NCBI RefSeq assembly: GCF_030348505.1
Contig: NZ_JAUCFJ010000002.1
Location: 2,856,001-2,920,000 of the forward strand
DNA: 64,000 nucleotides
Reading direction: 5' to 3'
From: Lysinibacillus sp. G4S2
GTDB lineage: Bacteria; Bacillota; Bacilli; Bacillales_A; Planococcaceae
Under the pieces are notes generated by a model. The model was not told the DNA's origin. It was given only the letters and a program-made list of their open reading frames with translations, and did not search any database. A program made the translations under genes and the position numbers. Shown piece by piece: positions 17,283-27,386 of the stretch (positions are counted from its first letter, which is position 1; the number at the start of each line of letters is the position of its first letter).

Positions 17283-18710
17283 TTACAACCGCTTCAACAC
17301 GCATTCATATAATATTTGCATGCCAACCTCCAACTCTTCATCCGTTGCATAAGCATATGATAATCGAATATGCTGGGTATCTTGCGGATCGTAAATATAG
17401 CCAGGGTTAATGAGGACTTGTCGCTGCAATAGTTGGGTAAATAACTCTTTATCAACGATTGGTTCATGAAACTTTAACCAAATATAAAAGCCACCTTTTG
17501 GCTGACTCCAGCTAGCAATTTCCGTAAATCTCTCATGCAATATCCCCTCAACAAAATTAGCTCTTCGTAATAATTCTTTTCGTAAACTCTTGATATGCTT
17601 TTCATACTTTCCAGATTGCAGCCAGTGTAGCACAATTTCCTGTGAAATCGCGCTTGAACCGTAATCCGTTTGCATTTTTATATCCGCTAACCGCTCAATC
17701 ACTGTTGTCGGACCGATTAACCAGCCAATTCTAAGTCCTGGGCTTAATGTTTTCGATACACTCCCAATATATAGCACTTGCCCGCTGTCATCCATTGATT
17801 TTATGGGAGGCGTTGTCGCTTCAAAGAGCAATTCATGATAGACGTCATCCTCAATTATAGGGATGCGAGATTGTTTACACGCTTCATAAAGTTGCTTTTT
17901 TTCAAGCTCCGTCCACACCCCTCCAGTCGGATTGTTTAACGTAGGAACTGCATAAAACACAGCCTGTCTTTTTCTTTTCCTTTGGGCTAATGTTTGCGCG
18001 AGTTGTTCATCACGATCGATAGAAAGCATTTGCATCCCAACTGACTGGAAAGGGTGAACTGAATTTAAATAAGACGTCTGTTCCTGGAATACGATAGAAC
18101 CCTGCTCAAGTAGTCCAACAGCAATGAGCTGCAACGCCTGAAGTGCACCAGATACAATACAAACATTTTGGGGCTTTGCATGGATCCCTCTTTTTTTCAC
18201 ATATTCGCAAATTGCTTCTCGCAGTCTATCACTACCCTGTGGCGATGAATAGCCTAAAGCTTTCGGCTGCAAAGTAAGCTCTTTCAATGATGCTTCAATT
18301 TCAGCAGTCGGCAATAAACTCGGTGCTAGCTCCCCAGTTCCTAACCGTATGACATCATCACGCTGCTCGTATTCATTGATTAATTGAATGGTATGATAAT
18401 TCGGCTTATGAAAGCTCGTGTCAATATAGCTTTGCCAATTTGGCTGTGTTTGTGTAATTAATGAATGCCAGGAATTATGAGCTACATAAATGCCTGAACC
18501 TACCTTCGATTCTAATATTCCAGCTGCTTTTAACTCCTCTAAAGCCTGCTGAACAGTACTACGGTTTACCCCGAATTGCATAGCAAGCTGTCTTTGTGTG
18601 GGCAGCTTTGTGCCTGCCACCCAATCTCCTCGTTCTATATGCTCCGTAATCCATGCCACAATTTGTTGCTGTAATGACATTTCGCTCTGTCTAATTGGCT
18701 GCCAGTTCAT
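17283..18710 (-). CDS. MocR-type GntR/aminotransferase regulator
   Basis: This 475-aa fusion joins an N-terminal GntR winged helix (residues 10-75; GTKLPTQRQLAMQFGVNRST) to a class I aminotransferase-like domain (100-470). The PLP lysine is in GSVSKTLSPGLRIGW, with NNPTGG and DDVYHE motifs. MocR proteins sense amino-acid or vitamin B6 metabolites through bound PLP. It is divergent from a LysE-family exporter, suggesting that it regulates amino-acid efflux. GGAG precedes the ATG. Confidence 0.88.
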   Translation of the reverse strand: MNWQPIRQSEMSLQQQIVAWITEHIERGDWVAGTKLPTQRQLAMQFGVNRSTVQQALEELKAAGILESKVGSGIYVAHNSWHSLITQTQPNWQSYIDTSFHKPNYHTIQLINEYEQRDDVIRLGTGELAPSLLPTAEIEASLKELTLQPKALGYSSPQGSDRLREAICEYVKKRGIHAKPQNVCIVSGALQALQLIAVGLLEQGSIVFQEQTSYLNSVHPFQSVGMQMLSIDRDEQLAQTLAQRKRKRQAVFYAVPTLNNPTGGVWTELEKKQLYEACKQSRIPIIEDDVYHELLFEATTPPIKSMDDSGQVLYIGSVSKTLSPGLRIGWLIGPTTVIERLADIKMQTDYGSSAISQEIVLHWLQSGKYEKHIKSLRKELLRRANFVEGILHERFTEIASWSQPKGGFYIWLKFHEPIVDKELFTQLLQRQVLINPGYIYDPQDTQHIRLSYAYATDEELEVGMQILYECVLKRL

Positions 18711-18733
18711 TCATATCTCCTCTCCCCCCGAAA

Positions 18734-18759
18734 ATTGGGTGGGTAAAAAACCATCCAAT
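18734..18759. promoter_or_regulatory. inverted-repeat operator candidate
   Basis: ATTGGGTGG (18734-18742) and CCATCCAAT (18751-18759) form ATTGGnTGG-N8-CCAnCCAAT in the 107-bp divergent spacer between the MocR regulator and the LysE exporter. It is probably the MocR binding site (inference). Confidence 0.5.
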
Positions 18760-18817
18760 TGGTCGTTTTCTTTTATTTATAACATAACTAGAATATTAAA
18801 TGAAAGGAGGGATATTC

Positions 18818-19420
18818 ATGGAAGCATTTCTTCATGGAATGATTTTAGCATTTGGACTTATTTTGCCCTTAGGCGTACAAAATGTTTTTGTATTTTCTCA
18901 AGGCGCAACTCAACCAAATCTAGTTCGAGCATTACCAGCCAGCATTACTGCTGCAATTTGTGATACGCTACTCATCGTACTTGCGGTTTTTGGTTTATCT
19001 CTAATCGTGCTGCAATTTGAATGGCTACGCATCACTCTAATGACTGTCGGTATACTTTTCTTACTTTATATGGGCTACACAATTTGGCGCTCCAATCCGG
19101 CAACTGCCGATAAAAATGAAGCACTCCCTGTTAAAAAACAAATTTTATTCGCACTCTCTGTCTCTCTCTTAAATCCACATGCCATTTTAGATACAATTGG
19201 CGTTATTGGGACGAGCGCTTTAAAATATAGTGGCACGGAGCAAATGTTGTTCACCGCAGCATGTGTTTTGATTTCTTGGTTATGGTTTTTCGGTCTTATT
19301 ATCGCTGGTGCATCCCTGAAAAAACTCGATAGCTCTGGAAAACTTATGAATATATTTAATAAATGCTCAGCCGTTTTTATATGGGCAACCGCTATTTATC
19401 TTTTGACTGGCATTATGTAA
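18818..19420 (+). CDS. LysE/ArgO-family amino-acid exporter
   Basis: This 200-aa inner-membrane exporter has about six helices. The N-terminal GMILAFGLILPLGVQNVFVF and the mid-protein SLLNPHAILDTIG are characteristic of LysE/ArgO (basic amino acid) exporters. The ATG at 18818 has AAAGGAGG 8 nt upstream; an in-frame ATG at 18800 lies before that site and is unlikely to be used. It is divergent from the MocR regulator and ends in a strong terminator. Confidence 0.87.
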   Translation: MEAFLHGMILAFGLILPLGVQNVFVFSQGATQPNLVRALPASITAAICDTLLIVLAVFGLSLIVLQFEWLRITLMTVGILFLLYMGYTIWRSNPATADKNEALPVKKQILFALSVSLLNPHAILDTIGVIGTSALKYSGTEQMLFTAACVLISWLWFFGLIIAGASLKKLDSSGKLMNIFNKCSAVFIWATAIYLLTGIM

Positions 19421-19436
19421 AATTTGTTTACATAAA

Positions 19437-19477
19437 AACGCTCAGGTACCCAAATCTTCGGAGTACCTGAGCGTTTT
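19437..19477 (+). terminator. terminator of lysE-like gene
   Basis: AACGCTCAGGTAC pairs with GTACCTGAGCGTT around CCAAATCTTCGGA, followed by TTT. Confidence 0.85.
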
Positions 19478-19549
19478 GCGAGTTGTTGGTTTGGAATAAA
19501 GTTTGATCTAAAATATCCTAAAAATCCATATTTCAAGTTAAATGGTAAG

Positions 19550-19584
19550 AACTCATTTTGAAAAATGATTGATCAAAACGGGTT
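19550..19584. repeat. dispersed hairpin of TTTTGA..TTGATCAAAA type
   Basis: AACTCATTTTGA..TTGATCAAAACGGGTT is a near-perfect stem resembling 394-428 and 13317-13351. The 19480-19741 spacer holds nothing else I can name. Confidence 0.5.
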
Positions 19585-19741
19585 ATTTCTTTGTGAAATA
19601 CTATGCAATTTTTATAATAAAGTTTGATCATTTTCTACCTAGTAATTCTAAAACAATCGCGCCCTTTAATTGAATAAGGATTTTTTGTTTATTTGTATAT
19701 TGCTAGGAAATTATCATTTCAAGACTACGTACTGATTTATG

Positions 19742-20524
19742 CTAAAAACCAGAATTCGATCCTATAACGACAGTAGCGTCTAGTTCCTCGTCTCTAACCA
19801 CCTTCGTGGTAAGCCCAGCACCAACAAAGATTTCAAGGGTCTGAGTTGCCTGCATTTCGCTCGTCTCTATTAAAAGATGTCCTCCCGGTGCTAGCCAGAG
19901 AAAAGCTTCTTTTGCTACTCTTCGCTGAATGTCAAGTCCATCCTCTCCTCCGTCAAGCGCCATCTTCGGTTCATGTAATCGAGCCTCCTGTGGGAGCAGC
20001 TTTATTGCCTCGGTAGGAACATAAGGTACGTTCGCAACTAGGGTGTTCACATGGCCTTTAAGTGCGTGAGGCAGAGCTTTATACAAATCACCTTCAAAAA
20101 CATGGCCACCGAAATCGGTTACGTTGCGGCTTGCACATCGTACTGCGACAGGGTCAATGTCAACAGAATACAATTCAACTCGTCCTAAAGCTGCCGCCAG
20201 TGCTACACCCACAGCACCTGACCCGCAACATAGATCAACGACGATATCACCAAAACATGACAGAGTTTCCGCCTGGTGAACAAGAAACTCGGTACGTTGA
20301 CGAGGCACGAAAACGCCTCGGTCCACTTCTATCCGCAACCCACAGAATTCTGCGTATCCAACAACATATTCAAGTGGTAAACCATCGGCTCGCATTTCCA
20401 CCATTTTCTTGAGGTCCTCTGGAGTTCGTGCCTCTGAAATAAGTAACCGGGCCTCATCTTCTGCGAAAACACAACCCGCACTCTGAAGCCTGTTAATTAT
20501 ACATTTTTCCGTTTTATTGTCCAA
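19742..20524 (-). CDS. PrmC-related N5-glutamine methyltransferase
   Basis: This 260-aa SAM-dependent methyltransferase resembles HemK/PrmC. The SAM site is VVDLCCGSGAVGVALA (about residues 95-110), and the catalytic NPPY equivalent reads NVPYVP. These features match the 'PrmC-related' subfamily rather than housekeeping PrmC, so the target may not be release factors. Its GC content and codon use (GCC, CTC, CGA-rich) are visibly higher than its neighbours, suggesting transfer, possibly from actinobacteria. The start is TTG with only a weak AAGAAG site. Confidence 0.75.
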   Translation of the reverse strand: MDNKTEKCIINRLQSAGCVFAEDEARLLISEARTPEDLKKMVEMRADGLPLEYVVGYAEFCGLRIEVDRGVFVPRQRTEFLVHQAETLSCFGDIVVDLCCGSGAVGVALAAALGRVELYSVDIDPVAVRCASRNVTDFGGHVFEGDLYKALPHALKGHVNTLVANVPYVPTEAIKLLPQEARLHEPKMALDGGEDGLDIQRRVAKEAFLWLAPGGHLLIETSEMQATQTLEIFVGAGLTTKVVRDEELDATVVIGSNSGF

Positions 20525-20677
20525 AAAGAAATTAACTTCTTTTCCTATTTATCTCACCACTTTCGCTTATTTATAACTCTATATTCGTTAAAAATTGGAG
20601 ATATCCTTTTTCAACAAAAAGTCCAATTCAAAAAGATTCGCACTTATTCCATTAAATTTTAATGAAATAACCCGAAT

Positions 20678-21262
20678 TTATCCTTTGATGGTAAAGTTAT
20701 ATCCTTTTAATGGCTGTAGAGTAGAATAGTGAATAATAATTCCAGTTATTAAAGAAATTAATCCCCAAATTAATGCAAGGAAGTGTACCTGAGAGCTTGG
20801 TAGAGTATAAATAAAAAGGCAACCAAGTGAAACTCCCAACATAACAAGTATGAAATACAAATAATCTAAATGAACCCAGCAAAGAATGAGAAGATGAGCG
20901 ACATTTATAATACATATTACGGGAAGTAACATATCCACGTTTAGTTGTTTAATGAGCAACAATACTGGAAGGCAAACAACTATGACACCGGAAGAAAATC
21001 CAACTAATGATGAGTACTGATTCGGTTTTGTAGACATTTTCATCACTTTAAATAATGCTGCTCCAATTACAGGAGTGAGTAATCCACCCCAGATATAGAA
21101 CTCTACTACTGCCTCTTTAGGTAATACATAAGTTAATAGAAATGCTAATAACCAAAAAATAGCACCCGCAATTAACATAAATCCTCCGCCTCGAAATCCT
21201 TTGATAAAATCATAGCGATCTTGATTAATCTCAATATTTTTAGGTACAAAAGGTATCCTCAC
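20678..21262 (-). CDS. seven-helix membrane protein (DUF7010-like)
   Basis: This 194-aa protein has about six to seven membrane helices after a short N-terminal cytosolic stretch (RYDFIKGFRGGGFMLIAGAI). It resembles uncharacterised Bacillales DUF7010 proteins, from memory. The GTG at 21262 is chosen because GAGGAGG lies 6 nt upstream; the longer in-frame start overlaps that site. A 42-bp tandem array lies upstream, between this gene and ileS. Confidence 0.6.
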   Translation of the reverse strand: MRIPFVPKNIEINQDRYDFIKGFRGGGFMLIAGAIFWLLAFLLTYVLPKEAVVEFYIWGGLLTPVIGAALFKVMKMSTKPNQYSSLVGFSSGVIVVCLPVLLLIKQLNVDMLLPVICIINVAHLLILCWVHLDYLYFILVMLGVSLGCLFIYTLPSSQVHFLALIWGLISLITGIIIHYSTLQPLKGYNFTIKG

Positions 21263-21400
21263 AGTTTCCCTCCTCAATTAGACTTCCACATCATTAAATG
21301 GCCCGTTTGTTGAATTGTCATAATCCATGTTGTCAACCTTTTTACAAATTATTGGACTTTATTACAAATGATCAATCTTTATTTTAAATCTACACGAGTT

Positions 21401-21737
21401 ATACCTGATTACTTTTCCTGCCTACATGAGCAGTTCCGGGGCTGACCTGATCACTTCTTCTGCTGACCTGAGCAGTTCCCGGGATTACCCGATCTACTTC
21501 TTCTGCCTACCCGAGCAGTTTCCGGGCTGACCTGATCACTTTCTCTGTCTACCTGAGCAGTTCCCGGGATTACCCGATCTACTTCTTCTGCCTACCCGAG
21601 CAGTTTCCGGGCTGACCTGATCACTTTCTCTGTCTACCTGAGCAGTTTCCGAGCTGACCCGATCACTTCTTCCCCCAACCCGATCAGTTCCCGGGATTAC
21701 CTGATCACTTCTTCTGCAGACCCGATCAGTTCCCGGG
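21401..21737. repeat. tandem array 1, 42-bp (2 x 21) period
   Basis: About eight units alternate ..ACCYGATCACTTCTTCTG.. with ..ACCCGAGCAGTTCCCGG... Most units are 42 bp and one or two are 43, each made of two related 21-bp halves built on ACCYGAKCA. The array ends 9 bp from the ileS stop and is homologous to array 2 (28021-28350). No spacers or leader are present, so it is not a CRISPR array. Confidence 0.85.
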
Positions 21738-21745
21738 TATAGTTT

Positions 21746-24700
21746 TTACAGCTTAAAATAAACGGTCATCTTTTCATTAAACACTTCTGTCTCAATATAT
21801 CGTTCACCATGATCGTCATTCACATAGTGAATATCATGTAACAGTACATTTGCCTTTAATAGTGCTTCGTGCTGCTGGATGATAGTTGTTGCTTTGGCAC
21901 TTCCGGCAATCGAAATCGATATATATTGCTCAACTGGAAGTTTCATTTTTTTGCGTGTATCTTGAATTGTGCGAATTAGTTCTCTAATTTGCCCTTCTTC
22001 AAGTAAGCTAGTTGTCAGCTGTACATTCAAAAGGACTCGACATGAAGCATCTTCTGCTAAGATGTAATGGTCCTTTACGATGGATTCAGTCAACACGTGC
22101 GCTTTTAACAATGTTACCTGTTCCCCATCAATCGTTAACTCTATAGCCCCTGTTCGTTGTAATTCATTTTTCTCCTCATCATTTAAATTCACTACATAAT
22201 CTTTAACGCTGTTCACTTTTGGTCCAAATGCTGCACCTGCCGTTTTAAAATTAAGCTTATACTGAACAGTTTCATATGCTGAAAAATCATTTGTCCAAAC
22301 ACATTCTTTTATATTTAATTCATCTTTTACGAGCTCGCTATATGGTTGATAATCTGTTAACTCGCCGTCAACAGAGACAATGATTTCACTTAACGGCTGC
22401 TTTACCTTGATCCCTTGACTATTCCGTATACTGCGTCCTAGCTCTACAATTGTTAAAATATCGGCCATTTCTTTTTCAAGCTTAGTATTAACGAGCGCTT
22501 CATTGTATGTTGGGTAGTTTTGTAAATGCACACTTTTTCCGCATAATTGTCGATATAAATCTTCTGCGATAAATGGCGTGAAAGGTGCTAGTAATTGACA
22601 AATTGTCATCAGAAGCTCATACAGTGTACTAAAGGCACCTCGTTTATCCTCTGACAGCCCATTTGCCCAAAATCTTGCTCGTGAGCGACGGATATACCAG
22701 TTACTTAGCTCTTCTACAAGCTTGCCGATTTCACGTGTTGCCTGCGTAAATTGATAATCATTCATAGATTTTGTCACAAGCTGGATTGTATGATGTAATC
22801 GAGACAAAATCCAATGATCTAGTTTTGTACGTGTACCAGTCTTATCAGCATCGTACTGGAAGCCATCGATTTCTGCATAAAGCTGATAAAATTTGAACGT
22901 ATTATCTAGTGTATCGACTAGCTTCGATTTCGCATCCATTACATTCTTCTTTGAAAAGCGTTTAGGATTCCAAGGAGAACTGTCGACTAAAAATGCCCAC
23001 CTTAAAGCATCCGCTCCGTACTGTTCTATCAGTTCAACTGGCTCTAATGCATTTCCTTTACTCTTCGACATCTTCTGTCCGTGCTCATCTAAAACATGCC
23101 CTAAAGAAAGTACATTTTTATAAGGTGCTTTACCTGTAAATAAAGTCGAAACAGCTAAAAGACTATAGAAAAATCCACGCGTCTGGTCGATACCTTCAAT
23201 GACAACATCGGCCGGGAATTGATTGTTAAATGTATCAAGATTTCCAAAAGGATAATGATGCTGAGCGAACGGCATTGAACCACTGTCAAACCATACATCA
23301 ATGACTTCAGGTGTACGTTCCATATCACCCTTACAATTTGGACAAGTACAAACAACCTCATCGATATACGGCTTATGAAGCTCTATGTCTTGTAAAGTGC
23401 TCTTCGATAACACTTTTAAGGCAGCAATACTATTTGGCGCCTCTTCATGACCACAATCCTTACAAACCCATACATTGAGTGGCGTTCCCCAATAGCGATT
23501 TCGGCTAATATTCCAGTCCACTAAGTTTTCCAAAAAGTTTCCAAATCTACCGTGTTTAATATGATCGGGATACCATGTGACTTGTTCATTATTTTGTAAA
23601 AGCTTATCTTTCAATGTAGACATATTGATAAACCAGCTGTCAGTCGCGTAGTAAAGCAAAGGTAAATCACAGCGCCAGCAATGAGGATAGCTATGCTCAT
23701 ATTTTTCCTTATCAAACAATAGCTCATCTTTAGCGAGTATTTTTATAATGTCGACATCACAATCTTTCACAAATTTACCGACAAGCTCTGGGACATCTTC
23801 TGTATAACAGCCTTTCAAATCAACAACATTGACAAACGATAGTCCATTTTGCTGAACTGTTTTATAATCGTCCTCCCCATAGGCAGGCGCGATATGGACG
23901 ATTCCAGTTCCACTATGCTCTGTGACGTAATCGGCCAGCACAACGACATGACCTTTACTAACGGTTACGTATGAAAAAGGTGGAATGTACGATACACCTT
24001 CAAATTCATGCCCCTCATGTTCACTTAACACTTCAACAGAATCAGCAAACACTTTATTCACTAGTGATTTTGCTAAGATATAGACTTTATTGTGCTGCTT
24101 CACTCGAACATACATAAGTTTAGGATTCATCGCCAGTGCAACATTAGCAGGTAATGTCCATGGTGTCGTTGTCCAACCAAGAAAATATTCATCTTTATCC
24201 TTCAGTTTAAACATTGCCGTGACAGATAAATCTTTGACATCCTTATAGCCTTGCGCAACCTCATGAGAGCTTAATGGTGTTTGACAGCTAGGGCAATACG
24301 GCGAAACGCGGTGCCCCTTATATAAAAGCTTTTCCTTGTGCACATGACTTAAAATATTCCAAACGGACTCAATATAATCATTGCTTAGCGTTAAATAGGG
24401 GTCATCCATGTCAATCCAATAGCCAAGCTGCTCTGTAAAGGAGCGCCACTTCTTCTCATAGGTAAAGACACTTCCCTTACACTCTTGAATAAATTGTTCG
24501 ACACCATATTTCTCAATTTCTTGTTTTCCTGAGATGCCCAGCTTTTTTTCCACGCCTAACTCTACAGGCAAACCATGTGTATCCCAGCCAGCTTTACGCT
24601 CAACTAAATAACCTTGCATCGTTTTATAACGAGCCACGACATCTTTAATCGTTCTGCCAAATGCGTGACCTACGTGTGGTAATCCATTCGCTGTGGGCGG

Positions 24701-24835
24701 TCCTTCGTAAAATACAAAAGGCTTATTGCTAGAACGATTCACAACAGACGCTTGAAACGTTCCTTCTTGTTTCCACAATTGACGAATTCTTATTTCTCTT
24801 TCTACTGTTGTTTCTTTTTTCTCTTCGACTTGCAT
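21746..24835 (-). CDS. ileS: isoleucyl-tRNA synthetase, IleS2-like
   Basis: This 1029-aa cytosolic enzyme charges tRNA-Ile. Class I motifs are HVGH (54-57) and KMSKS (588-592). The CP1 editing domain includes [14 protein letters not shown] (220-233), and zinc-type Cys pairs are CPSC and CWRC. It exceeds the usual bacterial IleS1 (about 920 aa) and resembles the eukaryote-like IleS2 type, associated with lower mupirocin sensitivity in bacilli. The HVGH order is canonical, not the swapped form of hyper-resistant enzymes. The ATG at 24835 follows AGGAGG; 38 further upstream codons overlap the T-box terminator and are not used. Confidence 0.93.
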   Translation of the reverse strand: MQVEEKKETTVEREIRIRQLWKQEGTFQASVVNRSSNKPFVFYEGPPTANGLPHVGHAFGRTIKDVVARYKTMQGYLVERKAGWDTHGLPVELGVEKKLGISGKQEIEKYGVEQFIQECKGSVFTYEKKWRSFTEQLGYWIDMDDPYLTLSNDYIESVWNILSHVHKEKLLYKGHRVSPYCPSCQTPLSSHEVAQGYKDVKDLSVTAMFKLKDKDEYFLGWTTTPWTLPANVALAMNPKLMYVRVKQHNKVYILAKSLVNKVFADSVEVLSEHEGHEFEGVSYIPPFSYVTVSKGHVVVLADYVTEHSGTGIVHIAPAYGEDDYKTVQQNGLSFVNVVDLKGCYTEDVPELVGKFVKDCDVDIIKILAKDELLFDKEKYEHSYPHCWRCDLPLLYYATDSWFINMSTLKDKLLQNNEQVTWYPDHIKHGRFGNFLENLVDWNISRNRYWGTPLNVWVCKDCGHEEAPNSIAALKVLSKSTLQDIELHKPYIDEVVCTCPNCKGDMERTPEVIDVWFDSGSMPFAQHHYPFGNLDTFNNQFPADVVIEGIDQTRGFFYSLLAVSTLFTGKAPYKNVLSLGHVLDEHGQKMSKSKGNALEPVELIEQYGADALRWAFLVDSSPWNPKRFSKKNVMDAKSKLVDTLDNTFKFYQLYAEIDGFQYDADKTGTRTKLDHWILSRLHHTIQLVTKSMNDYQFTQATREIGKLVEELSNWYIRRSRARFWANGLSEDKRGAFSTLYELLMTICQLLAPFTPFIAEDLYRQLCGKSVHLQNYPTYNEALVNTKLEKEMADILTIVELGRSIRNSQGIKVKQPLSEIIVSVDGELTDYQPYSELVKDELNIKECVWTNDFSAYETVQYKLNFKTAGAAFGPKVNSVKDYVVNLNDEEKNELQRTGAIELTIDGEQVTLLKAHVLTESIVKDHYILAEDASCRVLLNVQLTTSLLEEGQIRELIRTIQDTRKKMKLPVEQYISISIAGSAKATTIIQQHEALLKANVLLHDIHYVNDDHGERYIETEVFNEKMTVYFKL

Positions 24836-24871
24836 GTAAATTCCTCCTATACTGTTGTATAAAAGGCATAC

Positions 24872-25105
24872 AAAAACCCCGTCCCAAGTAAGGGACGGGG
24901 TTAACCGCGAATACCACCCTAATTCTATTGAAACAGCGTTCAATAGCACTCAGCAACGTACAATCATACGTGTTCTTTTTAACGGTAGACACCCGAATCA
25001 GCTTACTATGTTCAGCCAATCTTCTCAGAGAGGATCTTCATGTAACACTTGCACACCGACTTCCACCAATATGTCGGCTCTCTGTAGAACAAAATGAAAC
25101 ACTAC
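24872..25105 (-). promoter_or_regulatory. Ile T-box riboswitch of ileS
   Basis: Read on the minus strand, the leader contains the T-box sequence AGGGTGGTATTCGCGG (24920-24905) and then a terminator, AACCCCGTCCC/GGGACGGGG with a T5 run (24902-24872). An AG-rich internal loop upstream includes GAAGATCCTC, which places an ATC (Ile) specifier at 25035-25033. Uncharged tRNA-Ile should stabilise the antiterminator and allow ileS transcription. Confidence 0.9.
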
Positions 25106-25181
25106 TCTTTCTCATCAACGAATTTGTATGCTTTTATTGTCACTCATCGTAACAAACTAATTTCCGTCTGTCAATAATTAC

Positions 25182-25304
25182 AAATTACTAATATCGTATT
25201 TGATTTCCGTTCCTGCTGAGCGCTTTCCCGAAGACGTTCAGTCGAAGCGGAAATCAACTTTTACTTTAATAAAATATTACCCTCAACTTTTGGTGATGAA
25301 CCAA
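25182..25304 (-). repeat. MITE family 2 (ISL3-like ends), decayed copy
   Basis: From 25304 on the minus strand it begins GGTTCATCACCAAAAGTTG, like the left end of the 43500 element. The interior has GATTTCCG/CGGAAATC arms around a shortened GC-richer centre. The far end (ATTACTAATATCGTA) is strongly diverged. Confidence 0.5.
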
Positions 25305-25309
25305 TTTCC

Positions 25310-26155
25310 CTATAATTCATCGAGACATGCTTCGATACTTTTATGAAGAGCTGCGAACTTAGACTTTCCATTTGTTTTAATATAAAAGCTTTTTAAAAAG
25401 CTTTTACAGTTAAAAAGTAAAATTCTGTGATGATGTACATCGAGCTGTTCTTTTTTTACTTTTAAAGTAGCAGGTAATTGTTGCAGCAACTTAATGATCT
25501 CATGCTCCTCTAAACCTTGCTCAAGCATAGTGAAAATAGGAACTAAAATCCGTTCATCTTCATTGTGAATGAAAGCATAATTTTCTTGCAAAATGGCGTT
25601 CCATAATGCGCTTACAATTTCGATATAAGAATCTTTGTTTAATTTTGAATTTTTTACCAATTTATCGATTGCATCAGCCATATGTGCAACACTATGAGCC
25701 CAGCCTTTACCTGGCACGTAACCTCTTACATCTGTTTCAGCTGATAAATAAGCTAGTAATTGATCTTTACAATCATTAATTTTACGCTCAGATAAAAAAT
25801 CGTCTTCATGATCCCTATGTAAAATAAGTGCGATAAGAAGCGACGTAAATGTTCGAGTAAAAACTAAATCTGATTCGCTTTCAGTAATACCCTTAAAAAG
25901 CAAATTATTCAGACTATAATCTAAAAGCTCCGCTAAAAGTGAATGCTCAAGTAAGTTTTTTTCTAAAATTAATTCATAAAACGTACTATAAATTAAGTCA
26001 TCTCTCAGTTCACTATCTAATGAACCGATATGTAGTAACATTGAAAGAATTAGCTGCCTTTGATTCTCCTGTTCCCAGATAGTTTCTACACTTTCTAATG
26101 CTAGAAGTATTTCTCTTAAGTTATCTTCCTGTAATAAGTTTTCATTCATTATCAT
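25310..26155 (-). CDS. DUF2785 family protein
   Basis: This all-alpha cytosolic protein of 281 aa carries the DUF2785 core DVRGYVPGKGWAHSVAHMAD (about residues 142-161). The function is not known. The downstream region contains a decayed MITE. The start at 26155 has a GGGGAAC-type site about 10 nt upstream; the ATG two codons later is equally possible. Confidence 0.8.
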   Translation of the reverse strand: MIMNENLLQEDNLREILLALESVETIWEQENQRQLILSMLLHIGSLDSELRDDLIYSTFYELILEKNLLEHSLLAELLDYSLNNLLFKGITESESDLVFTRTFTSLLIALILHRDHEDDFLSERKINDCKDQLLAYLSAETDVRGYVPGKGWAHSVAHMADAIDKLVKNSKLNKDSYIEIVSALWNAILQENYAFIHNEDERILVPIFTMLEQGLEEHEIIKLLQQLPATLKVKKEQLDVHHHRILLFNCKSFLKSFYIKTNGKSKFAALHKSIEACLDEL

Positions 26156-26382
26156 AAAGCATGTTCCCCTTTGCTGTTTAACATTAAGTCAATGAAATGA
26201 AATATTCAAACAATCCACTTGAATGCTATTATTTTTTATAGTTCACTCCACTTTCTTGATACATTCCACAAGATTTCACCTTTATTGTTGATTGACAATA
26301 ATCACAATTAGCCTGCATAAACAAAACAAGACATTACCATATTGTACCATAATTTAAATGCAAAAACTATTAGTTTAAAGAA

Positions 26383-26422
26383 AAAGGCTAGACATTCCTA
26401 TGGCACGAATGTCTAGCCTTTT
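26383..26422 (-). terminator. terminator of sigma/anti-sigma-like operon
   Basis: AAAGGCTAGACATTC pairs with GAATGTCTAGCCTTT, flanked by A- and T-runs. It lies directly after the 26427 stop. Confidence 0.85.
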
Positions 26423-26426
26423 ATTA

Positions 26427-27386
26427 CTAATATTCCTCTACTATTTTCGTGCTACCGATATCTTTAAAATCTATGAAAGGATTAGGAACATCTAATCTAA
26501 TACTCTCACTATATTGTACTTCCACTCGATCACCTATTGATAATGTTTCAGGGACATCCACCAAAGGGAACCACGTACCATTAGTATGTTTCCGAACAAT
26601 TTCATCCGCGGATAATTTACCAATATCAGTTGAATCTACGCCCGATACAACTAAAAACTCATGTTCCTTTATAGCTACGACCGTCCCTTTCCTTGTATGA
26701 AGCAATTGACTTTCCTTCGCAGGAATCTTATATTTTTCACGTAAAGAGGCTACTTCCTTACTATAATGCTGTTCAAAATAGTTTTTAGCATCTCTCTCTA
26801 CGTACCAATTTAGTATCTGGTCATCTACATCCGGATATTCATTTTGAGCATGCTCCCACAATAACTTGAGCATTGCAAATTTATAGGCGATTGGCCTAGC
26901 ATAACGTTCGATAAACTCTTCTTTTGTAAGATGAAGCATTTGTAAACGTTCTTCTAATGTTGGATTTATTTCAGCGCTAAGTCCTTCCATCAATATTTTT
27001 AGATTTTTATCAATTTCTTCTTGTGTAGGCACTAACCCCTTTGATTGTGCATAAGCAAAGGAAGATTCTAGAGATAAAAAACTATTAAAACTTGATGGAT
27101 ACAAGCGATCCTTACCATTTACGAGGGAATCCCTTTGCAAATGTAATTCTAGAATTTTTTCATCTAAAACAGTTGGTATACTTGCTGTTTGCTCCTGATT
27201 TTCGCTGAATTGAGTATACAGAAATAGTCCAATACAAACTGTCAATATTATAGACATTACACTATATTGCCAACGCCAAGACCTTTTTTTCATCTCACGC
27301 TGTTCCAAATGCTGTACAACATTGGTCATAACACGCTTTTTGCTTTCGCTTAAATCATTTAATACCCTCACATCGACTTTACTCAT
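26427..27386 (-). CDS. membrane-anchored anti-sigma-like protein with DUF3221
   Basis: This protein of about 319 aa has a short cytosolic N-terminus (MSKVDVRVLNDLSESKKRV), one membrane helix (SVMSIILTVCIGLFLYTQF) and a long extracytoplasmic part. The middle (about 90-210) is helical and SurA/trigger-factor-N-like in look; the C-terminus (about 235-310, GTVVAIKEHEFLVVSG) is a DUF3221 beta-barrel. It overlaps the ECF sigma gene by 8 bp and has GGGAGG 9 nt before the ATG at 27386. Topology and coupling fit a sigma-factor sensor or antagonist (inference). Confidence 0.7.
   Translation of the reverse strand: MSKVDVRVLNDLSESKKRVMTNVVQHLEQREMKKRSWRWQYSVMSIILTVCIGLFLYTQFSENQEQTASIPTVLDEKILELHLQRDSLVNGKDRLYPSSFNSFLSLESSFAYAQSKGLVPTQEEIDKNLKILMEGLSAEINPTLEERLQMLHLTKEEFIERYARPIAYKFAMLKLLWEHAQNEYPDVDDQILNWYVERDAKNYFEQHYSKEVASLREKYKIPAKESQLLHTRKGTVVAIKEHEFLVVSGVDSTDIGKLSADEIVRKHTNGTWFPLVDVPETLSIGDRVEVQYSESIRLDVPNPFIDFKDIGSTKIVEEY

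Noticed and set aside
24729..25152. ORFs on both strands across the ileS leader
   Set aside because: They coincide with the T-box RNA, which explains the sequence conservation.
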